Counted from the stretch's first letter, positions 42,121-53,535 are shown. The stretch is DNA of 64,000 bases from Pseudomonas sp. Leaf48 (GCF_001421885.1 NZ_LMLH01000028.1:262442-326441), one strand, 5' to 3'. The notes: generated by a model from the sequence alone, not told the origin. Numbers and translations are program-made.

Positions 42121-43794
42121 CTAAATCACGAACTCCAAAGCCGGCTGCTGATTGCTGCCGAATGTCAGATACTCCACCAATTCCGCCAACGGCAACGGCT
42201 TGCTGATCAGATAACCCTGCACCTGATCACAGTCAAAGCCGCGTAACAATTCCAGCTGCTCCGGCGTCTCTACACCTTCGGCGACCACCTCGAGGTTGAG
42301 GTTGTGCGCCAGATTGATCATCGCGTGCACCAGTTTGCGGTTCTCTTCTCGCTGCTCCATGCCGCCGACAAAGCTCTTGTCGATCTTCAGCAAAGTGATC
42401 GGCAGGCTGTTGAGGTGCACGAATGACGAGAATCCGGTACCAAAGTCGTCGAGGGAGAAGCGCACACCCAGGCGCCCGAGGGCGTCCATCGTCTGCTTGA
42501 CCAGATCGCTGCGGCGCATGACCGCGGTTTCGGTCAGTTCGAACTCCAGCCACTGCGCCTCCACACCGCGCTCGGCAATAAGGCGGCTGAGGGTCGATAG
42601 CAACTGGCTGTCCTGAAATTGCCGGAACGACAGATTGATCGCCATGTGCAAAGCCGGCAAACCGCGCTCGCGCAAGGCCTGCATATCGCGCAGGGCACGG
42701 GAAATAACCCAGTAACCCAGCGGTACGATCAAGCCGCTCTGCTCGGCCAGCGGCACGAATTCGCTCGGTGGCAGCAAGCCCCGCTCGGCATGGCGCCAGC
42801 GCACCAGGGCTTCGAGGCCGACGATCTGCCCGTCCTCGAGGTTCAACCGTGGCTGGTAATGCAATTCCAGCTCGTCGCGGCGCAACGCCCGGCGCAGTTC
42901 GGTTTCGAGGTCGGCGATGCTGCGGGCATTGCGGTTGATGCGTTCGTTGAAAATATGAAAGGTGCAGCCCTGAGTGCTCTTGGCCTGTTGCATGGCAATG
43001 TGCGCATGCCACATCAACGGGTCCGCGCCAGCCTGGGCCCGGGCATAGGCAATGCCCAGGCTGGAGCCGATCAACAGGCTTTCGCCGTCGACCCAATACG
43101 GCTCGGCCAACGCTTCGCTGATGCGTTCGGCCATCCATTCGGCGCGCTGGGGAGCACGGCGAGTGTCGATCAGCAGGGCGAATTCGTCACTGCCCAACCG
43201 CGCCAGCTGATCGCCAGCCTCCAGCTGACTTTTAAGCCGCGCGACCACTTGCAGGATCAGGCGATCACCGGCCTGGTGGCCGAGGGCATCGTTGGCGTGA
43301 CGGAAATTGTCGAGGTCAAGGTGACCGAGGGCCAGGCCACGACCGTCGCTTTCCGCCAGTCGCGCCGTGAGCAAAGTCTGGAATCCCTGACGGTTGGCGA
43401 TACCGGTCAACGGGTCTTGTTCGGCCAGGCGTTGCAGGGTGGTTTCCAGCACGCCCCGCTCACGCACATGGCGCAGGCAACGGCGCAACATGCCAGGATC
43501 CAGATGGTCGCGTACCAGCCAGTCACTTACACCATCAGGCGGGTTCGGCGGCTCGTGATCGAGCAGCAATACCACTGGCAGACTGCAACGGCCTGGTGCC
43601 GGTTGAAGTTGCGGGATGGTCAATAACACCGCGTTGCGGTTGTCATCGAACAGACTGCTGACCGATTCCCAGCTCGGCGCGCTGATGAGCACCGCCGAGC
43701 TCCCCATCGGAGCCAGACACTCGCGCAACAACGCTGCCCACGCTGGCTCTTCGGCCAGTAACAGCAAACGCAAGGGTTCGACAGGCGTAGACAA
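42121..43794 (-). CDS. GGDEF/EAL c-di-GMP phosphodiesterase (ProE-like)
   Basis: 557 residues, no membrane helix. N-terminal receiver-like domain without a clear phospho-Asp set (1-115), GGDEF domain (about 120-285) whose signature reads LGSDEF, so cyclase activity is doubtful, and EAL domain (about 300-545) with intact GLEALVRW, NLS, ELTET, DDFGTGFSS and KIDKSF motifs, so c-di-GMP hydrolysis is likely. Position next to rep and the MATE/LysR pair matches P. aeruginosa PA5295 (ProE), an active phosphodiesterase. Confidence 0.88.
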   Translation of the reverse strand: MSTPVEPLRLLLLAEEPAWAALLRECLAPMGSSAVLISAPSWESVSSLFDDNRNAVLLTIPQLQPAPGRCSLPVVLLLDHEPPNPPDGVSDWLVRDHLDPGMLRRCLRHVRERGVLETTLQRLAEQDPLTGIANRQGFQTLLTARLAESDGRGLALGHLDLDNFRHANDALGHQAGDRLILQVVARLKSQLEAGDQLARLGSDEFALLIDTRRAPQRAEWMAERISEALAEPYWVDGESLLIGSSLGIAYARAQAGADPLMWHAHIAMQQAKSTQGCTFHIFNERINRNARSIADLETELRRALRRDELELHYQPRLNLEDGQIVGLEALVRWRHAERGLLPPSEFVPLAEQSGLIVPLGYWVISRALRDMQALRERGLPALHMAINLSFRQFQDSQLLSTLSRLIAERGVEAQWLEFELTETAVMRRSDLVKQTMDALGRLGVRFSLDDFGTGFSSFVHLNSLPITLLKIDKSFVGGMEQREENRKLVHAMINLAHNLNLEVVAEGVETPEQLELLRGFDCDQVQGYLISKPLPLAELVEYLTFGSNQQPALEFVI

Positions 43795-44061
43795 GCTAGC
43801 TCCCTAGACTCTGCAATGATGTAGGCGGCAGGCATTATGCCGCGCCCATAACCAATGACCAATGGCATCAGTTATCAAAAGTCAGGTCTTTTTATTTTGA
43901 GTCACGAGACACTCGCCGTGATTTCGTTGCGCATCCTGCGTGAAAGTATCAAAACCGGCAAATATAGATCGCGTTCTACGTCACAAGTCGGACAGAGCAG
44001 CACAATTCGCTGAGCCTGTTAAAATGCCGGCCCATTTCGTGACTGACTCCTGAATTTAGCT

Positions 44062-46071
44062 ATGTCCCGACTCAATCCCCGGCAGCAAGAAGCCGTGAAC
44101 TACGTCGGCGGCCCTCTATTGGTGCTCGCCGGTGCAGGCTCCGGCAAGACCAGCGTGATCACGCGCAAGATTGCGCACCTGATCCAGAACTGCGGCATTC
44201 GCGCCCAGTACATCGTCGCCATGACCTTCACCAACAAGGCCGCCCGCGAGATGAAGGAACGGGTCGGCACCTTGTTGCGCGCCGGCGAAGGACGCGGGCT
44301 GACGGTGTGCACCTTCCACAATCTGGGCCTGAACATCATCCGCAAGGAACACGTGCGGCTGGGCTACAAACCCGGTTTCTCGATCTTCGACGAGACCGAC
44401 GTCAAGGCCCTGATGACCGACATCATGCAGAAGGAATACTCGGGCGACGACGGCGTCGACGAGATCAAGAACATGATCGGCGCCTGGAAAAACGACCTGA
44501 TCCTGCCGCCCCAGGCCCTGGAAAACGCGCGCAACCCCAAGGAACAGACCGCCGCCATCGTCTACACCCACTACCAGCGCACACTCAAGGCGTTCAACGC
44601 GGTGGACTTCGACGACCTGATCCTGCTGCCGGTAAAGCTGTTCGAAGAGCACGCCGACATTCTGGAGAAGTGGCAAAACAAGGTGCGCTATCTGCTGGTG
44701 GACGAATACCAGGACACCAACGCCAGCCAGTATTTGCTGGTGAAAATGCTCATCGGCAAACGCAACCAGTTCACCGTGGTGGGTGACGACGACCAGTCGA
44801 TCTACGCCTGGCGCGGTGCCCGTCCGGAAAACCTGATGCTGCTCAAGGACGACTACCCGTCCCTGAAAGTGGTGATGCTGGAGCAGAACTACCGCTCCAC
44901 CAGCCGCATCCTGCGCTGCGCCAACGTGCTGATCTCGAACAACCCCCACGAATTCGAAAAGCAGCTGTGGAGTGAAATGGGCCACGGTGACGAGATCCGC
45001 GTGATCCGCTGCCGCAACGAAGATGCCGAAGCCGAGCGCGTGGCCGTGGAAATCCTCAGCCTGCATTTGCGTACCGACCGCCCTTACAGCGATTTCGCGA
45101 TCCTCTATCGCGGCAACTACCAGGCCAAGTTGATCGAACTGAAGCTGCAGCATCACCAGGTGCCGTATCGCCTGTCCGGCGGCAACAGCTTCTTCGGTCG
45201 CCAGGAAGTGAAAGACCTGATGGCCTACTTCCGCCTGATCGTGAACCCTGACGATGACAACGCTTTCCTGCGGGTGATCAACGTGCCGCGCCGCGAGATC
45301 GGTTCGACGACGCTGGAAAAACTGGGCAACTACGCCACCGAGCGCAAAATCTCGATGTACGCCGCCACCGACGAAATCGGCCTGGGCGAGCATCTGGACA
45401 GCCGCTTCACCGATCGCCTGTCACGCTTCAAGCGCTTCATGGACAAGGTCCGCGAGCAGTGCGCCGGCGAAGACCCGATCTCGGCGCTGCGCAGCATGGT
45501 CATGGACATCGACTATGAGAACTGGCTGCGCACCAACAGCTCCAGTGACAAGGCTGCCGATTACCGCATGGGTAACGTCTGGTTCCTGATCGAGGCGTTG
45601 AAGAACACTCTGGAGAAAGACGAAGACGGCGAAATGACCGTCGAAGACGCCATCGGCAAGCTTGTATTGCGCGACATGCTGGAGCGTCAGCAGGAAGAGG
45701 AAGACGGCGCCGAAGGCGTGCAAATGATGACCTTGCACGCCTCCAAGGGCCTGGAATTCCCCTACGTGTTCATCATGGGCATGGAAGAGGAAATTCTCCC
45801 GCACCGCTCCAGCATCGAAGCCGACACCATCGAAGAGGAACGCCGCCTGGCCTACGTGGGCATTACCCGCGCGCGCCAGACCCTGGCCTTCACCTTTGCC
45901 GCCAAGCGCAAGCAGTACGGCGAGATCATTGATTGCGCACCCAGCCGCTTCCTTGATGAGCTGCCACCGGACGATCTGGCCTGGGAAGGCAACGACGACA
46001 CCCCGACCGAAGTCAAAGCCGTACGTGGCAATAGCGCATTGGCGGATATACGCGCGATGTTAAAGCGTTAG
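44062..46071 (+). CDS. rep: ATP-dependent DNA helicase Rep
   Basis: 669 residues. UvrD-like SF1A helicase with motif I VLAGAGSGKTSVITRKI (about 21-37), motif Ia AMTFTNKAAREMK, motif II LLVDEYQDTNASQYLL (about 212-227), motif III VVGDDDQSIYAWRGA, motif IV LEQNYRST, motif V MTLHASKGLEFPYVF and motif VI YVGITRARQTL. Clears nucleoprotein blocks ahead of the replication fork. Starts MSRLNPRQQEAVNYVGGPLL, canonical. Confidence 0.96.
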   Translation: MSRLNPRQQEAVNYVGGPLLVLAGAGSGKTSVITRKIAHLIQNCGIRAQYIVAMTFTNKAAREMKERVGTLLRAGEGRGLTVCTFHNLGLNIIRKEHVRLGYKPGFSIFDETDVKALMTDIMQKEYSGDDGVDEIKNMIGAWKNDLILPPQALENARNPKEQTAAIVYTHYQRTLKAFNAVDFDDLILLPVKLFEEHADILEKWQNKVRYLLVDEYQDTNASQYLLVKMLIGKRNQFTVVGDDDQSIYAWRGARPENLMLLKDDYPSLKVVMLEQNYRSTSRILRCANVLISNNPHEFEKQLWSEMGHGDEIRVIRCRNEDAEAERVAVEILSLHLRTDRPYSDFAILYRGNYQAKLIELKLQHHQVPYRLSGGNSFFGRQEVKDLMAYFRLIVNPDDDNAFLRVINVPRREIGSTTLEKLGNYATERKISMYAATDEIGLGEHLDSRFTDRLSRFKRFMDKVREQCAGEDPISALRSMVMDIDYENWLRTNSSSDKAADYRMGNVWFLIEALKNTLEKDEDGEMTVEDAIGKLVLRDMLERQQEEEDGAEGVQMMTLHASKGLEFPYVFIMGMEEEILPHRSSIEADTIEEERRLAYVGITRARQTLAFTFAAKRKQYGEIIDCAPSRFLDELPPDDLAWEGNDDTPTEVKAVRGNSALADIRAMLKR

Positions 46072-46129
46072 AATTGACCACTTTTAATTAGACCTTCGGC
46101 GTAAAACACGCCAAATGAGGACAAGCTTC

Positions 46130-46702
46130 ATGGAAGCACTGCACAAGAAAATTCGCGAAGAGGGCATCGTGCTTTCCGACCAGGTCCTGAAGGTCGACGC
46201 CTTTTTGAACCACCAGATCGACCCGGCCCTGATGAAGCTGATCGGCGACGAATTCGCCACGCTGTTCAAGGATTCGGGTATCACCAAAATCGTCACCATC
46301 GAGGCCTCGGGCATCGCACCAGCGATCATGACCGGCCTGAACCTTGGCGTACCGGTGATCTTCGCGCGCAAGCAACAGTCCCTGACCCTGACCGAAAATC
46401 TGCTGTCGGCGACCGTTTACTCGTTCACCAAGAAGACTGAAAGCACTGTGGCCATCTCCCCGCGTCACCTGACCAGCAGCGACCGCGTGCTGATCATTGA
46501 TGACTTTTTGGCCAACGGCAAGGCGTCCCAGGCGCTGATTTCGATCATCAAGCAAGCCGGTGCGACAGTGGCAGGCCTGGGGATCGTAATCGAAAAATCG
46601 TTCCAGGGCGGCCGTGCCGAGCTGGATTCGCAGGGTTATCGCGTTGAGTCATTGGCGCGTGTGCAATCGCTGGCCGGTGGTGTCGTGACCTTTATCGACT
46701 AA
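46130..46702 (+). CDS. xpt: Xanthine phosphoribosyltransferase
   Basis: 190 residues. Salvages xanthine to XMP. Type I PRTase signature RVLIIDDFLANGKASQAL (about 123-140) with the PRPP loop, N-terminal MEALHKKIREEGIVLSDQVL and IVTIEASGIAPAIM. The start at 46130 agrees with the family; the ATG 15 bp before it gives five extra residues and lies within the ribosome-binding site AATGAGG. Downstream of rep as in P. aeruginosa. Confidence 0.95.
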   Translation: MEALHKKIREEGIVLSDQVLKVDAFLNHQIDPALMKLIGDEFATLFKDSGITKIVTIEASGIAPAIMTGLNLGVPVIFARKQQSLTLTENLLSATVYSFTKKTESTVAISPRHLTSSDRVLIIDDFLANGKASQALISIIKQAGATVAGLGIVIEKSFQGGRAELDSQGYRVESLARVQSLAGGVVTFID

Positions 46703-46718
46703 GTCACACCGTCTACCT

Positions 46719-46811
46719 CCTGTGGGAGCGGGCTTGCTCGCGAATGCGGTGTGTCAGTCGATAGATTTATTGACAGGTACACCGCATTCGCGAGCAAGCC
46801 CGCTCCCACAG
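46719..46811. repeat. REP pair (TGTGGGAGCGGGCTTGCTCGCGAA class)
   Basis: Long near-perfect inverted arms CTGTGGGAGCGGGCTTGCTC and GAGCAAGCCCGCTCCCACAG around a 45-bp AT-rich centre, between convergent xpt and the CoA-transferase gene. Confidence 0.85.
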
Positions 46812-46828
46812 TTGTTTTGGGTTGTCTG

Positions 46829-48751
<1,923 letters not shown>

Positions 48752-48820
48752 CTGAAGCCTCCCAACCGTTCCGTGAATAGGGTACGACCGAGCTTGCCGG
48801 GAGTTTGCTGCAAAGAACAG

Positions 48821-49370
48821 CCCCTCACCCTAACCCTCTCCCGAGGGAGAGGGGACCGACTGAGGGTTGTTCAAGAGCCACATCGACCTGAAAGTACCGT
48901 ACCGAATCCATAATCGACCCGATCTTTTCAGGTCGATGTATTACACAAGACACCACGGGCGGCCGGACGTTTCGGGAGGGCTGGCACCAGGCCTGGGGGG
49001 CTGCCAAAGAATCGCAAGTACCGCTCTGAATCCATAATCAACCCGATGTTTCAGGTCGATGTATTACACAAGCCACCTCGGTCGGCCGGACGTTTCGGGA
49101 GGGCTGGGACCAGGCCTGGGGGGGCTGCCAAAGAATCGCAAGTACCGCTCTGAATCCATAATCAACCCGATGTTTCAGGTCGATGTATTACACAAGCCAC
49201 CACGGGCGGCCGGACGTTTCGGCAGGGCTGGGACCAGGCCTGGGGGGGGCTGCCAAAGAATCGCAAGTACCGCTCTGAATCCATAATCAACCCGATGTTT
49301 CAGGTCGATGTATCACGCAAGACACCTCGGTCGGCCCCCTCTCCCTTTGGGAGAGGGCTGGGGTGAGGGG
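48821..49370. repeat. Tandem array of 124-125 bp units between inverted GA-rich palindromes
   Basis: The marker AATCCATAAT recurs at 48905, 49029, 49153 and 49278, giving periods of 124, 124 and 125 bp: three full units and a partial one. Each full unit holds a G tract after CAGGCCT of 6, 7 and 8 G in order. The array is flanked by CCCCTCACCCTAACCCTCTC (48821) and the inverted GAGAGGGCTGGGGTGAGGGG (ending 49370), each part of a local hairpin CCCTCTCCC/GGGAGAGGG. No ribosome-binding site or constant frame; units are not multiples of three, so non-coding. It fills most of the 711-bp space 48752-49462. Confidence 0.85.
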
Positions 49371-49416
49371 ACGGCTCTCTATCACCCCACACTATCCAAC
49401 CCTGAACGACACGCAC

Positions 49417-49445
49417 AAAAAAACCGCTCGAAAGCGGTTTTTTTG
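49417..49445 (-). terminator. Intrinsic terminator of the cytochrome c5 gene
   Basis: AAAAAAACCGCT-CGAA-AGCGGTTTTTTT: perfect 12-bp arms with a CGAA tetraloop and T tracts on both strands, 18 bp after the cycB stop; bidirectional by symmetry. Confidence 0.9.
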
Positions 49446-49462
49446 GCGAAAGGTTCGGCGAA

Positions 49463-49888
49463 TTACAGGCCGGACATCTCTTTGATAGCGCCCTTCAGCT
49501 CATCATCAGAGCAGTCAGCGCAGGTGCCTTTTGGCGGCATTGCGTTAATACCGGTGATGGCTTTGGCCAGGATGCCGTCGAGGCCGCCCTGGTGATCAGC
49601 ACGCTCTTTCCAGGCAGCCTTGTCACCGATTTTCGGTGCGCCCAGCAGGCCGGTGCCGTGGCAAGCATTGCAATGCTTTGCAATGACATCTTTAGGCGCT
49701 TTTGCACCTCCGCCACCACCGGTAGAGGCAGCGACTTCCATGCCCTTGCACTCTTGACCCTGAACACAGACTTGACCGACCGGTTCAAGGCGTTTGGCGA
49801 TATCGTCGTTGGTCGCAGCTTGAGCGCTGACAGCCCATAGGGCCAATACGGTTGCTGGTGCAGCCAGCATTTTCATAATTAGATTCAC
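49463..49888 (-). CDS. cycB: Cytochrome c5 (CycB-like)
   Basis: 141 residues from a GTG start, with GAGGG 8 bp before. Signal peptide MNLIMKMLAAPATVLALWAV, cleavage after AQA; periplasmic. One class I haem site KHCNACHGTG (Cys73, Cys76, His77), Met axial ligand in GINAMPPKG (Met116), and the c5-specific cysteine pair CADC. A Gly-rich linker (TGGGGGA) follows a short N-terminal part with two further cysteines. Electron carrier to terminal oxidases. Neighbour of the PauR-like gene as in P. aeruginosa. Confidence 0.9.
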   Translation of the reverse strand: MNLIMKMLAAPATVLALWAVSAQAATNDDIAKRLEPVGQVCVQGQECKGMEVAASTGGGGGAKAPKDVIAKHCNACHGTGLLGAPKIGDKAAWKERADHQGGLDGILAKAITGINAMPPKGTCADCSDDELKGAIKEMSGL

Positions 49889-50059
49889 GCGTTCACCCTC
49901 AATGGTGGCTAGTCACGCCTACGGCCACGGTTCGCAGGCGGGCGCAAGTATAGCGGTAAGCCCGCGTCACTGAAACAACCCCAAAGTCGAAGGGGTCTTA
50001 GGCGCTGGCGAAAAAACACCCCGGACGCCTCTGCGATACTGGCAGGACGCCTCTTCCCC

Positions 50060-50608
50060 TTAGAAATTCGCCGGCGTGGCTGCGCTGATTAGTCGCGCAG
50101 GCACATCGAACGGATTACGGAAACGGTGAGGCTTGGTACTTTCAAAGTAGTAGCTATCGCCAGCTTCGAGCACAAAAGTTTCCAGCCCGACCACCAGCTC
50201 CAGCTTTCCTTCGACCAGAATGCCGGTTTCCTCGCCCTCATGGGTGAGCATCTCGTCCCCGGTGTCGGCGCCTGGCGGATAGATTTCATTGAGAAACGCG
50301 ATAGCCCGGCTGGGATGCGCCCGACCGACCAGCTTCATGGTCACCGCACCATCGGAGATATCGATCAGCTCGTTGGCCTTGTAGACGATCTGAGTCGGTT
50401 TTTCCTGCAGGATTTCTTCGGAAAAGAACTCGACCATGGACATGGGAATCCCGCCCAGTACTTTCCTCAGCGAACTGATCGAGGGGCTGACGCTGTTCTT
50501 CTCGATCATCGAAATGGTGCTGTTGGTGACCCCCGCCCGTTTGGCGAGTTCACGCTGGGAAAGGCCCTTGAGCCTACGGATGGATTGCAGTCGTTCACCG
50601 ACGTCCAA
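50060..50608 (-). CDS. pauR: XRE-cupin transcription regulator, PauR/PuuR-like
   Basis: 182 residues from a TTG start at 50608, with GGAGG 7 bp upstream; longer starts lack similarity. N-terminal HTH LDVGERLQSIRRLKGLSQRE, then RAGVTNSTISMIEKNSVSPS (about 6-48), C-terminal cupin (about 100-180) with HEGEETGILVEGKLEL and SYYFESTKPHRF. The family represses polyamine catabolism genes and is relieved by polyamines; the cupin is the sensor. Neighbours cycB and dadX match P. aeruginosa PauR. Confidence 0.88.
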   Translation of the reverse strand: MDVGERLQSIRRLKGLSQRELAKRAGVTNSTISMIEKNSVSPSISSLRKVLGGIPMSMVEFFSEEILQEKPTQIVYKANELIDISDGAVTMKLVGRAHPSRAIAFLNEIYPPGADTGDEMLTHEGEETGILVEGKLELVVGLETFVLEAGDSYYFESTKPHRFRNPFDVPARLISAATPANF

Positions 50609-50735
50609 GCTTGCGCCTCCAGGAATCAGGTTTGTTGGAATAATGAGCGTTATCATGGCGACAGCGTTCAGTATTTACAACACTTTGGCCCGAATCCTGT
50701 CCGGCGAGGCGACTTCCGGTCTGGCGTTCCTGGCA

Positions 50736-51809
50736 CTAAGCCCCGGAATAGAGCATTGGCACCCGGCGCAGGTTGCAGAAGATCTGATAAGGAATCGTCC
50801 CGGCAGCCATGGCCACTTCGCTGGCGAGGATGTTTTTACCCCACAATTCGACGGTCGAACCCAGGCCGGCTTGCGGCACATCGGTCAGGTCGATGCACAG
50901 CATGTCCATCGATACCCGGCCGATCAATTGGCTGCGCTGCCCGGCGACCAGCACCGGGGTACCGGTCGGTGCCTGGCGCGGATAGCCGTCGGCGTACCCC
51001 ATGGCTACTACGCCCACGCGCATCGGTTTGGACGTAATAAACCTGGCGCCGTAACCAATCGGTTCGCCGGCCGGCAGTTCACGCACGCAGATCACTTTCG
51101 ATTCGAGGGTCATCACCGGCTGCAGGCGCGAGGCGACCTCATTAGCTTCTTCGAACGGCGTGGCGCCGTAGAGCATGATGCCCGGACGTACCCAATCGCT
51201 CGGAATCTGTGGCCAACCGAGTACCGCCGGGGAGTTGCGCAGGCTGACCTCGGCGGACAAGCCCTGACGCGCCGCCTCGAACACAGCCACCTGCTCGGCG
51301 CTGGTTTGTTCGTGCAGCTCATCGGCACGGGCGAAGTGGCTCATCAGCACGATCTTCGCGACCTTGCCGCTGGCCAGCAGGCGTTGATAGGCCGCCTGGT
51401 AATCCGCCGGATGCAAGCCCACCCGGTGCATACCCGAATCAAGCTTGAGCCATACGGTAATCGGCTTGCTCAATACGGCTTTCTCGATGGCTTCGAGTTG
51501 CCACAATGAATGCACCACGCACCAGAAATCATGCTCGATGATCAGCGACAACTCTGAGGCTTCGAAAAAACCTTCCAGCAACAACACCGGCGCGTGAATG
51601 CCCGCCGCCCGCAACTCCAGAGCCTCTTCGATGCACGCCACGGCAAACCCGTCCGCCTCGGCTTCCAGCGCCTGGGCGCAACGCACCGCGCCATGGCCAT
51701 AGGCATCGGCCTTGATCACTGCGAGGGCGCGAGCCCCCGTCAGTTCACGGGCGATCTGGTAGTTGTGACGCAGGGCTTGAAGGTCGATCAGGGCACGGGC
51801 AGGACGCAT
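50736..51809 (-). CDS. dadX: Catabolic alanine racemase DadX
   Basis: 357 residues. PLP-dependent; interconverts L- and D-alanine. Start MRPARALIDLQALRHNYQIA; PLP lysine in LAVIKADAYGHGAVRCAQAL (about residue 34); catalytic Tyr in IGYGARFITSKPMRVGVVAM (about 253); C-terminal RVSMDMLCIDLTDVP. The catabolic form is indicated by its place in the dadA-ridA-dadX group, where D-alanine is then oxidised by DadA. Confidence 0.93.
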   Translation of the reverse strand: MRPARALIDLQALRHNYQIARELTGARALAVIKADAYGHGAVRCAQALEAEADGFAVACIEEALELRAAGIHAPVLLLEGFFEASELSLIIEHDFWCVVHSLWQLEAIEKAVLSKPITVWLKLDSGMHRVGLHPADYQAAYQRLLASGKVAKIVLMSHFARADELHEQTSAEQVAVFEAARQGLSAEVSLRNSPAVLGWPQIPSDWVRPGIMLYGATPFEEANEVASRLQPVMTLESKVICVRELPAGEPIGYGARFITSKPMRVGVVAMGYADGYPRQAPTGTPVLVAGQRSQLIGRVSMDMLCIDLTDVPQAGLGSTVELWGKNILASEVAMAAGTIPYQIFCNLRRVPMLYSGA

Positions 51810-51905
51810 GGCGGCAGACTTCTGGTCGGGTTTTGTAAAAAAAACCGGCGCTGGCTGTCGGCGTAAACCGCCAGCAGCACCGGAAGAGGGATCTTTGTGA
51901 CAGGC

Positions 51906-52259
51906 TTATGGCAGAGCCGCTACAACCGACAGCTCAACCAGAATTTCCGGCTCGCACAGTTTCGATTCAACGGTGGCACGGGCAGGGGCGACGCCTTTTG
52001 GCAGCCACTTGTCCCACACCGCGTTCATGCCTTCGAAATGCGCGTCGATGTCTTTCAGGTAAATAGTTACCGACAGCAGATGATTCTTGTCGGTACCGGC
52101 CAGGTCGAGCAAACGCTCGATATTGGCCAGGGTTTCACGGGTCTGTTGTTCAATCCCGGCGTTCATGTCGTCGCCGACCTGCCCGGCCAGGTACACCGTG
52201 CCGTTATGGGTGACGACCTGACTCATGCGCTCATTGGTGAGCTGGCGCTGGACTGACAT
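51906..52259 (-). CDS. RidA family enamine/imine deaminase
   Basis: 117 residues. YjgF/YER057c/UK114 fold: MSQVVTHNGTVYLAGQVGDD, then VTIYLKDIDAHFEGMNAVWD and the C-terminal PARATVESKLCEPEILVELS, whose Arg is the substrate-binding residue. Removes reactive imines released by D-amino acid oxidation. Start at 52259 gives a 29-bp overlap with dadA; an ATG at 52226 inside it would avoid the overlap but removes the conserved RQLTNERM part. Confidence 0.9.
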   Translation of the reverse strand: MSVQRQLTNERMSQVVTHNGTVYLAGQVGDDMNAGIEQQTRETLANIERLLDLAGTDKNHLLSVTIYLKDIDAHFEGMNAVWDKWLPKGVAPARATVESKLCEPEILVELSVVAALP

Positions 52260-53535
52260 GCTTTGCAGACTCCTGGATTTTGCTGCCATAACGGGAAATA
52301 TCGAGGCCTTCGGCGCTGATCTGCGGCTTTTTCTTCGCCATCAGGTCAGCCAGCAAGCGGCCGGAGCCACACGCCATGGTCCAGCCGAGCGTGCCGTGAC
52401 CGGTGTTCAGGAACAGGTTCTTGAATGGGGTAGCGCCGACAATCGGCGTGCCGTCCGGGGTGGTCGGACGCAAGCCGGTCCAGAAGCTGGCCTGGGCCAG
52501 ATCGCCGCCCTGAGGATAAAGATCGTTGACGATCATCTCCAGGGTTTCGCGTCGACGCGGGTTCAGCGACAGGTCAAAACCGGCAATTTCCGCCATGCCA
52601 CCAACGCGGATGCGGTTGTCAAAACGGGTGATCGCGACCTTGTAGGTCTCGTCGAGAATGGTCGAGGTCGGAGCCATCGCCGCATTGGTGATCGGCACGG
52701 TCAGGGAGTAGCCCTTGAGCGGATACACCGGTGCCTTGATGCCCAGCGGCTTGAGCAGTTGCGGCGAGTAGCTGCCCAGAGCCAGCACGTAGCGGTCAGC
52801 GGTTTCCAGCTTGCCGTCGATCCACACGCCATTGATACGGTCACCGGCGAAGTCGAGGCGCTGGATGTCCTGGCCGAAACGGAACTGCACACCAAGTTTC
52901 GTGGCCATTTCAGCCAGGTGAGTGGTGAACATCTGACAGTCGCCGGTCTGGTCGTTCGGCAGGCGCAGGGCACCGGCGAGGATGTCGGTCACCTGGGCCA
53001 GGGCTGGTTCGACGCGGGCAATGCCCTCGCGGTCGAGCAACTCAAACGGTACGCCGGACTCCTTCAACACGGCGATGTCTTTCGCTGCGCCGTCAAGCTG
53101 GGCCTGGGTACGGAACAATTGGGTAGTACCGAGGCTGCGGCCTTCATAGGCAATGCCGGTTTCAGCGCGCAGTTCGTCGAGGCAGTCACGGCTGTACTCG
53201 GACAGGCGGACCATGCGCTCCTTGTTCACTGCATAGCGGCTGGCCGTGCAGTTACGCAGCATCTGGGCCATCCACAGGTATTGATCGATGTCGGCAGTGG
53301 CCTTGATCGCCAGTGGCGCATGGCGCTGCAACAGCCACTTGATGGCTTTGAGCGGCACACCCGGCGCAGCCCACGGCGAGGCATAACCGGGCGAGACTTG
53401 CCCGGCGTTGGCGAAACTGGTCTCCATGGCAGCAGCCGGCTGCCGGTCCACGACAACCACTTCAAATCCGGCACGGGCCAGATAATAAGCACTGGTGGTA
53501 CCGATGACGCCGCTACCCAAGACCATGACGCGCAT
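52231..53535 (-). CDS. dadA: D-amino acid dehydrogenase small subunit DadA
   Basis: 434 residues. FAD enzyme that oxidises D-alanine to pyruvate and ammonia and feeds electrons to the chain. N-terminal Rossmann motif MRVMVLGSGVIGTTSAYYLA, then VVDRQPAAAMETSFANAGQV and C-terminal FLNTGHGTLGWTMACGSGRL (FAD-binding end). Start MRVMVLGSG at 53535 with GAGG 9 bp upstream; two ATGs further upstream (53541, 53550) are less likely. First gene of dadA-ridA-dadX, divergent from the Lrp-type regulator. Confidence 0.95.
   Translation of the reverse strand: MRVMVLGSGVIGTTSAYYLARAGFEVVVVDRQPAAAMETSFANAGQVSPGYASPWAAPGVPLKAIKWLLQRHAPLAIKATADIDQYLWMAQMLRNCTASRYAVNKERMVRLSEYSRDCLDELRAETGIAYEGRSLGTTQLFRTQAQLDGAAKDIAVLKESGVPFELLDREGIARVEPALAQVTDILAGALRLPNDQTGDCQMFTTHLAEMATKLGVQFRFGQDIQRLDFAGDRINGVWIDGKLETADRYVLALGSYSPQLLKPLGIKAPVYPLKGYSLTVPITNAAMAPTSTILDETYKVAITRFDNRIRVGGMAEIAGFDLSLNPRRRETLEMIVNDLYPQGGDLAQASFWTGLRPTTPDGTPIVGATPFKNLFLNTGHGTLGWTMACGSGRLLADLMAKKKPQISAEGLDISRYGSKIQESAKHVSPAPAHQ

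Noticed and set aside
49059..49286. 75-codon frame in the tandem repeat as a repeat protein gene
   Set aside because: The repeat period is not a multiple of three and the frame changes from unit to unit; no ribosome-binding site.
48821..49370. CRISPR array
   Set aside because: Units are 124-125 bp and follow each other head to tail without unique spacers; there are no cas genes nearby.
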